Assembly: GCA_019112825.1 (NCBI GenBank)
Contig: DXIP01000003.1
Location: 3,098-67,097, forward strand
Source: Alistipes excrementigallinarum
GTDB taxonomy: Bacteria > Bacteroidota > Bacteroidia > Bacteroidales > Rikenellaceae
Direction: 5' to 3'
DNA length: 64,000 nt
Positions 55,381-64,000 of this stretch are shown piece by piece (position 1 is the stretch's first letter; every line of letters begins with the position of its first letter). The position numbers were made by a program, and so were the translations under genes. Under the pieces are notes generated by a model. The model saw nothing but the letters and a program-made list of their open reading frames with translations. It was not told the DNA's origin and ran no database searches.

Positions 55381-56916
55381 ATGGAAAGACCCGTTCGGGT
55401 GCGCTTCGCACCCAGCCCCACCGGCCCGCTGCACATCGGCGGCGTCCGCACGGCACTCTACAACTACCTCTTCGCCCGCCACCACGGCGGCGTGATGCTG
55501 CTCCGCATCGAGGATACCGATTCGCACCGCTTCGTCCCGGGCGCCGAGCAGTACATCCTCGACTCGCTCAAGTGGTGCGGCATCGAAATCGACGAGGGCG
55601 TCGGCGTGGGCGGTCCCCACGCCCCCTACCGCCAGAGCGAGCGCCGCGAAATCTACCTCAAGTACGCCCTCCAGCTCGTCGATGCCGGATGGGCCTACTA
55701 CGCCTTCGACACGGCCGAGGAGCTCGAGGCGCTGCGCAAGGAGGCCGAGGCGCGCGGCGAGGCCTTCGCCTACAACTACACGGTGCGCGAGAAGCTCGCC
55801 ACGTCGCTCGCCCTGCCGGCCGACGAGGTGCGCGCCCGCATCGAGCGCGGCGACCAGTGGGTCATCCGCTTCAAGATGCCCGAGAACCAGATGGTCGAGA
55901 TGGACGACCTGATTCGCGGCCATGTCGAGGTCAACACCTCGACGCTCGACGACAAGGTGCTCTACAAGTCGGCCGACGCGCTGCCCACCTACCACCTGGC
56001 CAACATCGTCGACGACCACCTGATGGAGATTTCGCACGTCATCCGCGGTGAGGAGTGGCTGCCTTCGCTGCCGCTGCACTACCTGCTCTACAAGGCCTTC
56101 GGATGGGAGGATTCGCGTCCCGCCTTCGCCCACCTGCCGCTGCTGCTCAAGCCTACGGGCGGCGGCAAGCTCTCGAAGCGCGACGGCGACAAGATGGGCT
56201 TCCCCGTCTTCCCGCTCTTCTGGAAGTCGCCCACCACGGGCGAGACGGCCCGCGGCTACCGCGAGGACGGCTACTTCCCCGAGGCCTTCATCAACATGCT
56301 GGCGCTGCTGGGCTGGAACCCCGGCACCGAGCAGGAGCTCTTCACGATGCAGGAGCTCATCGACAGCTTCTCGCTCGACCGCGTCTCGAAGTCGGGCGCC
56401 CGCTTCCAGCCCGACAAGGCGCGCTGGTTCAACGCCCAGTACATGCACCGCAAGAGCGACGCCGAGCTGGCGGCCGTCTACCAGCCGATTCTGCGCGAGC
56501 ACGGCATCGAAGTCTCCGACGAGGTGGCCGGACGTGCCGCAGGCATCATGAAGGAGCGCGCCTCGCTCATCACCGACCTGTGGGACCTCACCTCGTTCTT
56601 CTTCGTGGCTCCGACCGAGTATGAGGAGAAGCAGGTGCGCAAGTACTGGAAGGGCGACAACCCGCGCATCCTGCGCGAGGTGCGCGCCGTGCTGGAGGGC
56701 ATCGACGACTTCTCGCTCGAGAACACCGAGCGGATTGTCCACAGCTGGATTGAGGAGAAGGGCTACTCCATGGGGCAGGTGATGAACACGCTGCGTCTGG
56801 CGCTCGTGGGTGCGGGCAAGGGCCCCGGCATGTACGACGTCACCTCGTTCATCGGCAAGCAGGAGACGCTGCGCCGCATCGACAACCTGCTCGAGCGTCT
56901 GCAGCCGGCCGAGTAG
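55381..56916 (+). CDS. gltX: Glutamyl-tRNA synthetase
   Basis: It charges tRNA-Glu. 511 residues: class I HIGH-type motif APSPTGPLHIGGVRTALYN, RIEDTDSHRF, HVIRGEEWLPSLPLH, and KLSKRDGD as the KMSKS loop, then the helical anticodon-binding part. The start is the ATG at 55381 (MERPVRVRFAPSP), where the family begins. Confidence 0.98.
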   Translation: MERPVRVRFAPSPTGPLHIGGVRTALYNYLFARHHGGVMLLRIEDTDSHRFVPGAEQYILDSLKWCGIEIDEGVGVGGPHAPYRQSERREIYLKYALQLVDAGWAYYAFDTAEELEALRKEAEARGEAFAYNYTVREKLATSLALPADEVRARIERGDQWVIRFKMPENQMVEMDDLIRGHVEVNTSTLDDKVLYKSADALPTYHLANIVDDHLMEISHVIRGEEWLPSLPLHYLLYKAFGWEDSRPAFAHLPLLLKPTGGGKLSKRDGDKMGFPVFPLFWKSPTTGETARGYREDGYFPEAFINMLALLGWNPGTEQELFTMQELIDSFSLDRVSKSGARFQPDKARWFNAQYMHRKSDAELAAVYQPILREHGIEVSDEVAGRAAGIMKERASLITDLWDLTSFFFVAPTEYEEKQVRKYWKGDNPRILREVRAVLEGIDDFSLENTERIVHSWIEEKGYSMGQVMNTLRLALVGAGKGPGMYDVTSFIGKQETLRRIDNLLERLQPAE

Positions 56917-56958
56917 CACACGGCGGCGGAACCGACAACCGACAAAAAAGCGAACACC

Positions 56959-58014
56959 ATGATTGAAATCGAACAGAATCTCTGGAGCATGACCCCCGAA
57001 GGCGAGGCCATCATCCTCTATACGATGAGCAACAGCCGGGGCGGCCGCGTACGGGTGACCAACTACGGTGCGGCGATTGTCTCAATTGAGGTCCCCGACC
57101 GCGAGGGGCACATCGACGACGTGGCGCTGGGATACAAGCATCCCGAGGGCTACTTCTACGACAGCGCGGCGCTGGGCAAGAGCGTGGGCCGCGTGGCCAA
57201 CCGGATTGCCTACGGGCGGATGACGGTCGAGGGCAAGGAGTACCGGCTCGAGGTGAACAACGGCGTGAACCACCTGCACGGCGGCACGAAGAACTTCGCC
57301 AACCGCATCTGGGAGAGCCGCGTGGAGGAGAACCGCGTGGTGATGGCCCTCACGTCGGAGGATGGCGACCAGGGCTACCCGGGCGAGGTGAACGTCGAGG
57401 CGGTCTTCGACTTCGACGACGACAACGCGCTCGAAATCACCTATCTGGCCAAGTGCGACCGGACGACGCCCGTCAACCTGACGAACCACGTCTACGTCAA
57501 CCTCTCGGGCGAGCATTCGGGCTCGGTGCTCGACCACGAGCTGCGGCTCAACTCGTCGCACGTGCTGGAGATGAACGAACGGCAGATTCCCACGGGGCGC
57601 ATCCTCGACGTCGAGGGGACGCCGCAGGACTTCCGCACCTTCCGCACCCTGAGACCCGGCATCGACTCGGAGTTCAACCACATCCGCGACTTCCGCGGCT
57701 ACGACCACCCCTTCATCATCGACGGCTGGAAGCCCAACATCCTGGGCGAGGTGGGCGAGTTGCGCGACCCGCGGTCGGGACGCCGCGTCGAGGTGCTCTC
57801 GTCGCAGCCCAGCGTGATGCTCTACACGGGCAACTGGCTCTCGGGCGGATGTCCCGAGACCAAGTCGGGCGGCCGCTACGAGGACTACGCTGGTGTGGCC
57901 CTCGAGTGTCAGAACTACCCCGATGCGGTGAACCACGCCGACTTCCCCTCGCCGCTGCTCCACCCCGGCGAGCTCTACTGCCAGAAGATTGTCTTCCGCT
58001 TCGGCACCTTCTGA
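56959..58014 (+). CDS. galM: Aldose 1-epimerase (galactose mutarotase)
   Basis: It interconverts alpha and beta anomers of galactose or glucose. 351 residues, no signal peptide, so cytosolic. Visible: GRVANRIAYGRMTVEGK, NGVNHLHGG, the catalytic His in PVNLTNHVYVNLSG, and the catalytic Glu in GVALECQNYPDAVNH. It lies 42 bp after gltX and ends at a strong terminator facing the GH95 gene. Confidence 0.96.
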   Translation: MIEIEQNLWSMTPEGEAIILYTMSNSRGGRVRVTNYGAAIVSIEVPDREGHIDDVALGYKHPEGYFYDSAALGKSVGRVANRIAYGRMTVEGKEYRLEVNNGVNHLHGGTKNFANRIWESRVEENRVVMALTSEDGDQGYPGEVNVEAVFDFDDDNALEITYLAKCDRTTPVNLTNHVYVNLSGEHSGSVLDHELRLNSSHVLEMNERQIPTGRILDVEGTPQDFRTFRTLRPGIDSEFNHIRDFRGYDHPFIIDGWKPNILGEVGELRDPRSGRRVEVLSSQPSVMLYTGNWLSGGCPETKSGGRYEDYAGVALECQNYPDAVNHADFPSPLLHPGELYCQKIVFRFGTF

Positions 58015-58037
58015 AGGCCGGGCGACGACCGATAGGG

Positions 58038-58080
58038 AAAAAGCGGGGAGGGTTCCGACGTGGAACCCTCCCCGCTTTTT
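58038..58080. terminator. Bidirectional terminator between galM and the GH95 gene
   Basis: A perfect 19-bp stem AAAAAGCGGGGAGGGTTCC / GGAACCCTCCCCGCTTTTT, loop GACGT, gives T-runs on both strands between convergent genes. Confidence 0.95.
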
Positions 58081-58097
58081 CGTCTCCTGGAAAACCG

Positions 58098-60437
58098 TCA
58101 GCTAAAGCGCAGCGTGCAGGGCTCGCCGGCGCGGCAGCTCACCTCGCGCGACTCGCTGCCCGGCACGCAGAGCGTCACGCGGCAGTCGGCCTCGCTGCAG
58201 AGCGTCACCTCGCGGACCCGCCCCTGCGACCAGCGGCAGCCGACCGTGATGTTACCGCGCGCCTTGAGCCCCCGGTACTCGCCCTCGGGCCAGGCGTCGG
58301 GAAGCGCCGGCAGCACATCGATGCAGCCGTCGTGGCTCTGCAGCAGCATCTCGGCAATGCCCGCCGCTCCGCCGAAGTTGCCGTCAATCTGAAAGGGAGG
58401 ATGGGCGCAGAAGAGGTTGGGATAGGTACCGCTGCGTTCGTCGGCCGAACCCTCGACGAGCGCCGGCTGGAGCAGGTTGTGGAAGAGGCGGTAGGCGCGG
58501 TTGCCATCGCCCAGACGGGCCCAGAAGGCGATTTTCCAGGCGCGCGACCATCCCGTGCCCTCGTCGCCGCGACGTTCGAGCGTCGCCCGGCAGGCAGACA
58601 TCAGCTCGGGCGTACGGCGGCGCGTCAGCTGCGTGCCGGGATAGAGGCCGAACAGGTGGGAGACGTGGCGGTGGTGGGGCTCCATCTCGCGGTAGTCCTT
58701 CAGCCACTCGAGCAGGTAGCCCGACTCGCTGACCTGATGGGGCGGCAGCCGCAGCGCCGTGGCACGCAGCCGTGCGGCAAAATCGACATCGCAGCCCAGC
58801 AGCTCCGAGGCCCGGGTGACGGCGCCGAAGAGCTCGCGCACCAGCTGCGTATCCATCGTCGAGCCCATGCATACGTAGGTAATCTCCGTCGGGCTCTCGT
58901 CGTAGAATCCGTTCTCGGGCGACGAGGTGGGGGCCGTCACCAGCCATCCGTGCTCGGGCTCGGGGATGAGATTGTCGAGGAAGAAGCGCGCCGCACCCCG
59001 CATCACAGGGTAGACGCTGCGCAGGCAGGCCGTGTCGGCCGTGAAGCGGTACTGCTCCCAGAGGTGCAGCGCCAGCCAGGCCCCGCCCGTATTGGTTGCT
59101 CCCCAGGCGGGATTCTCGGCCGGCGCCGTGAAGTTCCACGGATTGGCCAGCACGTGGGCGCACCACCCCTCCGAGCGGTAGAAGCAGCGGGCGGTCCGCT
59201 CGCCCGAGGGGACCATGCGCCGGACGAGCTCGATGAGCGGCCGCTGGAGCTCCGACAGATTGCCCGGGCCGGTGAGCCAGTGGTTCATCTCGACGTTGAT
59301 GTTCAGGTGGTAGTCCCCCTTCCAGGGGGTGTCAACCGTATTGGCCCAGAGCCCCTGCAGGTTGGGCGGCAGCGACCCCTCGCGCGTCGAACTGAGCAGC
59401 AGGTAGCGGCCATACTGCATGTAGAGCGCCGCAAGCGCCGGGTCGGGCAGCGAATCGAACCGTTCGAGCCGCCGGTCGGTGGGCAGGTCGGGCGCCTCGC
59501 CCAAATCGAGCGAGACACGGTCGAAATAGCGGCGGTAGTCGGCCGTATGGGCCTCGCGCAGCGAATCGAAATCACAGCCAAGGGCCGCATCGAGCAGCGA
59601 GTCGGTCATCCGCCCGCAGTCGTCGCTCCACCACGTGGTCGAGGCCGAGAGGTATATCTCCGCCTCGTCGGCATCGCTCACATGCAGGGCTCCCGCCTCC
59701 TCGTCGAGCCGGCCGTTGCCCTTCACCGCCGCACGGGCGGCATAGCGCATCCCTTCGACCCCCTCCTGGCCGCTCGGCAGCGAGCCCTCCATCCGCAGCT
59801 CCCCCCGCCCGGCCGAGCAGCGGGCGTTTTCGGGGCGCGACAGCCGCACCGAAAAGTTGAGCGCTCCGGGCCGGGAGGCGCGCAGCCGCACGGCCACGAC
59901 ATCGGCGGTGCGCGAGACGAAATATTCGCGCGTAAACCGCACGCCGCCCGACTCGAAACGCGTATAGGCCGTCGCGTCGCCGATGTTCAGGCCCCGTTCA
60001 TAGGCTCCGACGTCGGAGCTGTCGGGAAGCTGCTGCCGGATATCGAGCGCACCCAGCAGCTGGTAGCTGCCGTAGGCCGCACCGGCGGAGCCTCCACCCC
60101 GGCAGACGAAGTGACGGTACATGAGCCGCTGCGCCTCGAGGTTGCGCCCCTCGAGCAGCAGGGCGCGGATGCGGGGAAGCCACTCGCCGGCCTCGGGGTT
60201 GTCGGTGTTCTGCTCGGAGCCGCTCCAGAGCGAGATGTCGTTGAGCACGATGTGCTCGGCCGCAGGCCCGCCGTCGGGCATGGCCCCCAGCCGGCCGTTG
60301 CCCAGCGGAAGCGTCTCGACCCAGCGCGAGGCAGGTCTGTCGTACCATAGGGTGAGCGCTCCGTGACGGGGAGCCTCCGTGCCGCTGCACCCCGTCAGGA
60401 GAAGCAGAAGGGCCATTCCAATCAGTTTGCGAATCAT
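58098..60437 (-). CDS. GH95 glycoside hydrolase lipoprotein (alpha-L-fucosidase/galactosidase type)
   Basis: 779 residues with a lipoprotein signal (MIRKLIGMALLLLLTGC). The N-terminal beta domain shows LPLGNGRLGAMPDGG and NDISLWSGS; the (alpha/alpha)6 barrel shows PPNLQGLWAN, DYHLNINVEMNHW, the ENGFYDESPTEI region and HRHVSHLFGLYPG, all GH95 landmarks. The enzyme likely removes fucose (or galactose) from mucin or host glycans at the cell surface or in the periplasm. A -7-like TATCTTTG lies at 60550-60557, giving a leader near 105 nt. Confidence 0.92.
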   Translation of the reverse strand: MIRKLIGMALLLLLTGCSGTEAPRHGALTLWYDRPASRWVETLPLGNGRLGAMPDGGPAAEHIVLNDISLWSGSEQNTDNPEAGEWLPRIRALLLEGRNLEAQRLMYRHFVCRGGGSAGAAYGSYQLLGALDIRQQLPDSSDVGAYERGLNIGDATAYTRFESGGVRFTREYFVSRTADVVAVRLRASRPGALNFSVRLSRPENARCSAGRGELRMEGSLPSGQEGVEGMRYAARAAVKGNGRLDEEAGALHVSDADEAEIYLSASTTWWSDDCGRMTDSLLDAALGCDFDSLREAHTADYRRYFDRVSLDLGEAPDLPTDRRLERFDSLPDPALAALYMQYGRYLLLSSTREGSLPPNLQGLWANTVDTPWKGDYHLNINVEMNHWLTGPGNLSELQRPLIELVRRMVPSGERTARCFYRSEGWCAHVLANPWNFTAPAENPAWGATNTGGAWLALHLWEQYRFTADTACLRSVYPVMRGAARFFLDNLIPEPEHGWLVTAPTSSPENGFYDESPTEITYVCMGSTMDTQLVRELFGAVTRASELLGCDVDFAARLRATALRLPPHQVSESGYLLEWLKDYREMEPHHRHVSHLFGLYPGTQLTRRRTPELMSACRATLERRGDEGTGWSRAWKIAFWARLGDGNRAYRLFHNLLQPALVEGSADERSGTYPNLFCAHPPFQIDGNFGGAAGIAEMLLQSHDGCIDVLPALPDAWPEGEYRGLKARGNITVGCRWSQGRVREVTLCSEADCRVTLCVPGSESREVSCRAGEPCTLRFS

Positions 60438-60775
60438 GATGCGGTTTGTACGGATAACAAAAGCGGGATAGGGATGAGGCGCACACCGCCCTTCGGGTGC
60501 GTTGACGGTGCAGACCGTACGTGGGGAGAGGCGGCACCTCCTTCCTCCACAAAGATAAGGAATTCCGTCCGGAAACGCTTTTCAATTCGTACGCAAACGG
60601 CACTCCGCAAGGGACTTTTGCGACCTCCGCACGGCGACGGTCCCCTCTTTGCGGAGCCGGCCTTCACAAAGTCCTCTTCCCGCACTGTATTTGCCCCGCC
60701 CCGGAAACAGAAGAGGCGGCGCGGAGCCGAAACTCCGGGCCGCCTCTCCGTAGAGCCGTTCCACGACCGTGCGGG
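60438..60775. other. Spacer with the GH95 promoter and SulP terminator
   Basis: 338 bp, no gene. It holds the -7 box TATCTTTG of the GH95 gene (minus strand) and, at 60713-60746, a hairpin GAGGCGGC..GGAG / CTCC..GCCGCCTC, 29 bp after the SulP stop, acting as its terminator. Confidence 0.65.
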
Positions 60776-62464
60776 TCAGCTCCGCGCCGCAACGAGCCGT
60801 GCGGCACGCTCGAGCGCCACGTGGATGTTGGGGCAGACGTTCTCGCCGCCCAGCATCTCGATGATGCCCGCCCGTTCGAGCGCCACGTGCACCTGCTCGT
60901 TCACGCCCGAGAGCACCACCTCGATTTTCTCGCGGCGCGACATCTCGCACAGCGTCGTGAGGTTGTGCAGGCCCGTCGAGTCGATGAAGGGGACCTTGCG
61001 CATGCGAATGACGCGCACCTTGGGGCGGTCGCCCATCTGGGCCATCAGCTCCTCGAACTTGGTGGCGATGCCGAAGAAGTAGGGGCCGTTGATTTCGTAG
61101 ACCTCGACCCCCTCGGGCACCGTGAGGTGCTCCTCGTGCAGCGTCAGGTCGGTGCCGGCACTGGGGTCGATTTCGTCGCGGATGACCGAAATCTCGGTGG
61201 TCTCCATCACCCGCTTGAGGAAGAGGACGCAGGCGATGAGCAGCCCCACCTCGATGGCCACCGTCAGGTCGAAGACCACCGTCAGGAAGAAGGTGATGAG
61301 CAGCACGGCCACATCCGAGCGGGGGTTGCGCAGTAGCGCCTTGAAGGTGCGCCAGCCGCTCATGTTGTAGGCCACCACGGCCAGCACGCCCGCCAGGCAG
61401 GCCATCGGAATGTACTGCGCCAGGGGCATGAGCAGCAGCAGGATGAGCAGCAGCACGACGGCGTGGACGATGCCCGCCACGGGGGTGCGACCGCCGTTGT
61501 TGATGTTGGTCATCGTGCGGGCGATGGCGCCCGTGGCGGGGATGCCGCCGAAGAGGGGCGTCAGCAGGTTGGCCGCACCCTGGGCGATGAGCTCGGTGTT
61601 CGAGTCGTGGCGGTCCTCGATGACGCCGTCGGCCACCGTGGCCGAGAGGAGCGACTCGATGGCCCCCAGCAGCGCGATGGTCACCGCTACCGGGAAGAGG
61701 CTCCGCACGGCCTCCCAGTCGAGGGCCGGGAGCGCCGCGGCGGGCAGCTCGGAGCGAATCGTGAAGCGGTCGCCGATGGTGTCGATGGAGTCGATGCCCG
61801 CATAGCGGCGCAGCGCCCAGACGGCTGCCGTCATCACGACGATGGCCACGAGCGAGCCGGGGATGCGGCGCATGAGCTTCGGCGTGAGGGCGATGAGGAC
61901 GATGCTCAGCACGGCGACGAGCGTATTCCACCAGTTGACCGTGTCGAAGTGGCGGAAGTAGAGGGCCCACTTCTCGATGAAGTCGCCCGGCACCTTCTCG
62001 CCGCCGAAGTCGAGGCCGAAGATGTCGGCTACCTGCGTGGTGAAGATGGTCACGGCAATACCGCTCGTGAAGCCCACGATGATGGGATAGGGGATGAACT
62101 TGATGACCGTACCCAGCCGGAAGAGCCCCATGAGCACGAGCAGCACGCCGCCCATGAGCGTTGCCACCAGAAGTCCCGCCTCGCCGTACTCCTGGACGAT
62201 GCCGTAAACGATGATGATGAAGGCGCCGGTCGGGCCGCCAATCTGGACGCGGCTGCCGCCCAGCAGCGAGACGACGAAGCCGGCGATGACGGCCGTGATG
62301 ATGCCCTTCTCGGGCGAGACGCCCGAAGCGATGCCGAAGGCGATGGCCAGCGGCAGGGCGACGATGCCGACGATGACGCCGGCCATCAGGTCGCGCATGA
62401 AGTCGGCACGCGAGTAGTTGCGGAGCGTGTCGACGAGTTTGGGCCTGAACGTGAAGAGTTTCAT
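60776..62464 (-). CDS. SulP-family anion transporter with STAS domain
   Basis: 562 residues. The membrane part has about 12-14 helices with the SulP phrases GIVALPLAIAFGIASGVSPE and GGSRVQIGGPTGAF, and GGIPATGAIARTMTNINNG; the C-terminal cytosolic STAS domain includes VPFIDSTGLHNLTTLCE. Substrate may be sulfate, bicarbonate or dicarboxylate and cannot be told. The start at 62464 (MKLFTFRPKLVDTLRNY) is chosen; the -7 box TACTTTTG lies at 62494-62501, inside the longer frame. Confidence 0.93.
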   Translation of the reverse strand: MKLFTFRPKLVDTLRNYSRADFMRDLMAGVIVGIVALPLAIAFGIASGVSPEKGIITAVIAGFVVSLLGGSRVQIGGPTGAFIIIVYGIVQEYGEAGLLVATLMGGVLLVLMGLFRLGTVIKFIPYPIIVGFTSGIAVTIFTTQVADIFGLDFGGEKVPGDFIEKWALYFRHFDTVNWWNTLVAVLSIVLIALTPKLMRRIPGSLVAIVVMTAAVWALRRYAGIDSIDTIGDRFTIRSELPAAALPALDWEAVRSLFPVAVTIALLGAIESLLSATVADGVIEDRHDSNTELIAQGAANLLTPLFGGIPATGAIARTMTNINNGGRTPVAGIVHAVVLLLILLLLMPLAQYIPMACLAGVLAVVAYNMSGWRTFKALLRNPRSDVAVLLITFFLTVVFDLTVAIEVGLLIACVLFLKRVMETTEISVIRDEIDPSAGTDLTLHEEHLTVPEGVEVYEINGPYFFGIATKFEELMAQMGDRPKVRVIRMRKVPFIDSTGLHNLTTLCEMSRREKIEVVLSGVNEQVHVALERAGIIEMLGGENVCPNIHVALERAARLVAARS

Positions 62465-62722
62465 TTCGAGGATTCTTGTTTGGAACGAAAGCGCAAAAGT
62501 AGACAAAATTTCTCTTTTTCGCCTGTTTTGTTCCGTTTTTTTGCAGATTGGGCGGTTGTCCACCGTCCTCCCCGACCCTTCTCATGCTGTGCCGCTTCCC
62601 GTCCGGCACCCCGGATGTTGGTCAAAGCGAAGGGCTCTTCAAGGGTGAAATCGAGCGTCGGATTCAGCCGACCCGTGCCGGCGCATACGATACGGAGGTA
62701 CATCTCTCTTGACTGGAGAGAA

Positions 62723-63283
62723 CTACAAAATGCGGCGCCGGATGCGGCTCAAGGTTTCGGGGCGAATGCGCAGGAAGGAGGCCAGCTCCTTCAGCGATAT
62801 GAAGTTCAACAGATTGGGACAGCGGCGCAACAATATTTCATAAAGGTCCTGAGGCGAAGTGACGTAAGATTGCAGCAACCGTTCATAGACCTCGGACAGC
62901 AGATGCTCCGCAAACAGGCGCCCGAGTCGCTCATGCGCCGCATCCACTGCATAAAAAGCCTCCAGAGTGTCTCGCTCAAGAGTCCATACACGACTTTCGC
63001 AGATTGCCTCGATTCCGACCCAGGACGGACGGCCGCTGCTCATCGAGATATAGTCGCCCACAAACTCGCCGGCAAAGGCATAACCCACCACATGGGATTC
63101 CCCCCGAGAGGTAAGATGCACATAGCGAAAAGCCCCCTCGTCGACCAGTCCGCAATGGCGATTGCGCTCATCCTGACGCGCGAACGGCTCCCCGGGAGCA
63201 AACGCAACAAGCCGCCCTTCGGTCCGGAGAAGTTCTGCAAGTTCATGAAACTCAGCAGTCGTAATATAGCGATTGAAATCCAT
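62723..63283 (-). CDS. Crp/Fnr-family transcription regulator
   Basis: 186 residues. A cyclic-nucleotide-binding-like beta roll (RLVAFAPGEPFARQDERNRHCGLVDEG) and a dimer helix are followed by a C-terminal winged helix (ISLKELASFLRIRPETLSRIRRRIL; centre LASFLRIRPETLSRI). There is no Cys set for an Fe-S cluster as in FNR, so the signal is unknown. The gene is divergent from the small lipoprotein at 63380 and shares a 96-bp promoter region with it. Confidence 0.9.
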   Translation of the reverse strand: MDFNRYITTAEFHELAELLRTEGRLVAFAPGEPFARQDERNRHCGLVDEGAFRYVHLTSRGESHVVGYAFAGEFVGDYISMSSGRPSWVGIEAICESRVWTLERDTLEAFYAVDAAHERLGRLFAEHLLSEVYERLLQSYVTSPQDLYEILLRRCPNLLNFISLKELASFLRIRPETLSRIRRRIL

Positions 63284-63379
63284 CGTCGCCGCTTATATTA
63301 AATATGGCACCGCAAGATACTACTTTTTTGGCACAGGGATTGCTCCGTTGCGAGGAAGCAAACCAACAACCAAGAAAGG

Positions 63380-63955
63380 ATGAAAAAGATTCTACTCTGC
63401 ATTCCGGTGCTGGCGCTCTTCGCCGCCGGCCTCGCGGGCTGCTCGCAGCAGCGCCGCTGGAACGACCAGGAGCGCAAGGCGATGCGCGAAGCGCTGCGCG
63501 ACTACCGCCAGATGGTCTACCTCGACGACCTGACCGACGCCGAATTCTCGCTCTTCGCCGACGACGTGTCGGGACAGCTCGAGGCGAGCTATCCGGTCTA
63601 CGTCACCTTCCTCGAGATGCCGGGCGTGAGCGACACGGTGGACATGGTCGTGGTGACCACCATCGTCGACGAGCTCAACGCCGACGCCCGCAACATGCGC
63701 CACATCTACCCCTACCCCTATCTGGTGGCCCAGGGCGTGCTGCCCGCCGGCCTGAACTACGAACAGCAGCACGGCTTCTACAAGTGCTTCGCCTCGAAGG
63801 TCAACAACACCTACCAGACCATGGGCGCCTTCTTCAACGCCGTGCTGGCCGACACGACCGACCTGTCGCAAATCCGACAGTTGGAGCTCGAGTGCGCCAA
63901 CGACCTCTTCGGGTGGACCTTCACCGAGGTCGACATCCTCGAGACGGTCGACTGA
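63380..63955 (+). CDS. Hypothetical lipoprotein
   Basis: 191 residues with signal MKKILLCIPVLALFAAGLAGC (lipobox LAGC; Cys21). The mature part is acidic and soluble, with helices and the phrase HIYPYPYLVAQGVLPAGLNYEQQH; no family recognised. GAAAGG lies just before the ATG. It may be controlled by the divergent Crp/Fnr-type regulator, judged only from position. Confidence 0.78.
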   Translation: MKKILLCIPVLALFAAGLAGCSQQRRWNDQERKAMREALRDYRQMVYLDDLTDAEFSLFADDVSGQLEASYPVYVTFLEMPGVSDTVDMVVVTTIVDELNADARNMRHIYPYPYLVAQGVLPAGLNYEQQHGFYKCFASKVNNTYQTMGAFFNAVLADTTDLSQIRQLELECANDLFGWTFTEVDILETVD

Positions 63956-64000
63956 CCCCCGCATCGGCCCGGACGCCGCGACGAAGCGGACCTCCGCGGC

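Noticed and set aside
57453..60350. 965-codon plus-strand open frame
   Set aside because: It passes through the end of galM, a bidirectional terminator and the GH95 gene; not a gene.

Overview
The window looks like chromosome from a high-GC member of the Bacteroidota, most likely an Alistipes-like (Rikenellaceae) gut bacterium. The genes are Bacteroidota-type: SufBCDS, BT_3928-type DoxX, GH95 fucosidase, SIMPL and DUF389 proteins, and an OprP-like porin. Several promoters have the Bacteroidota form TTTG-N19/20-TAnnTTTG, for example those of sufB, tRNA-Ser, guaB and panB. The genus is an inference from gene content and GC-rich codon use; there is no rRNA in the window to confirm it. No CRISPR array was seen.

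Left chromosomal part (1-10.7 kb). The 5' part of an RND efflux pump gene and its adaptor gene are followed on the minus strand by a DoxX-type membrane protein, thymidylate kinase, and the operon sufB-sufC-sufD-sufS for Fe-S cluster assembly. Divergent from sufB is tRNA-Ser(GCT). The 3' end of this tRNA gene and its terminator are present twice. A hypothetical lipoprotein gene follows.

Mobile element (10,747-33,338, about 22.6 kb, visibly lower GC). A 15-bp direct repeat, ACAAATATAGTGAAA, lies at both ends. Inside is a stripped-down CTnDOT-type element: an IntDOT-like integrase of 411 residues with Ser259 in place of the first catalytic Arg, small helix-turn-helix genes, the excision operon xis2c-xis2d-orf3-exc, a DUF1896 gene, a 1,938-residue DarB-like methylase/helicase gene split by a group II intron, and the tetracycline-regulated operon tetQ-rteA-rteB. 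rteC, mob and tra genes are absent, and rteB ends 16 bp from the left repeat. The element sits in the -7 box of a chromosomal promoter. Joining the two flanks restores TTTG-N20-TATATTTG upstream of the lipoprotein gene. In the present arrangement that promoter points into the element toward int, and the lipoprotein gene has lost its -33 box.

Right chromosomal part (33.3-64 kb). A phosphate-selective-porin-like gene is preceded by four 11-bp repeats resembling a Pho box. Then come a DnaQ-type exonuclease; a guanine-nucleotide operon (guaB, a disordered membrane protein, guaA); panB; a SpoU methylase; an outer-membrane protein; glnS; fbp; a five-gene minus-strand operon (low-complexity protein, rsmI, DUF389, LpxL-like acyltransferase, GT2); ychF; a SIMPL protein; gltX; galM; a GH95 lipoprotein; a SulP transporter; a Crp/Fnr regulator; and a small lipoprotein. 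Strong hairpin terminators separate most units. Several intergenic spacers carry degenerate GC-rich tandem repeats.

The most interesting parts are the compact tetQ element and its exchange of promoters with the host, the intron placed inside a conserved helicase motif, the tetQ leader, and the Pho-box-like array.
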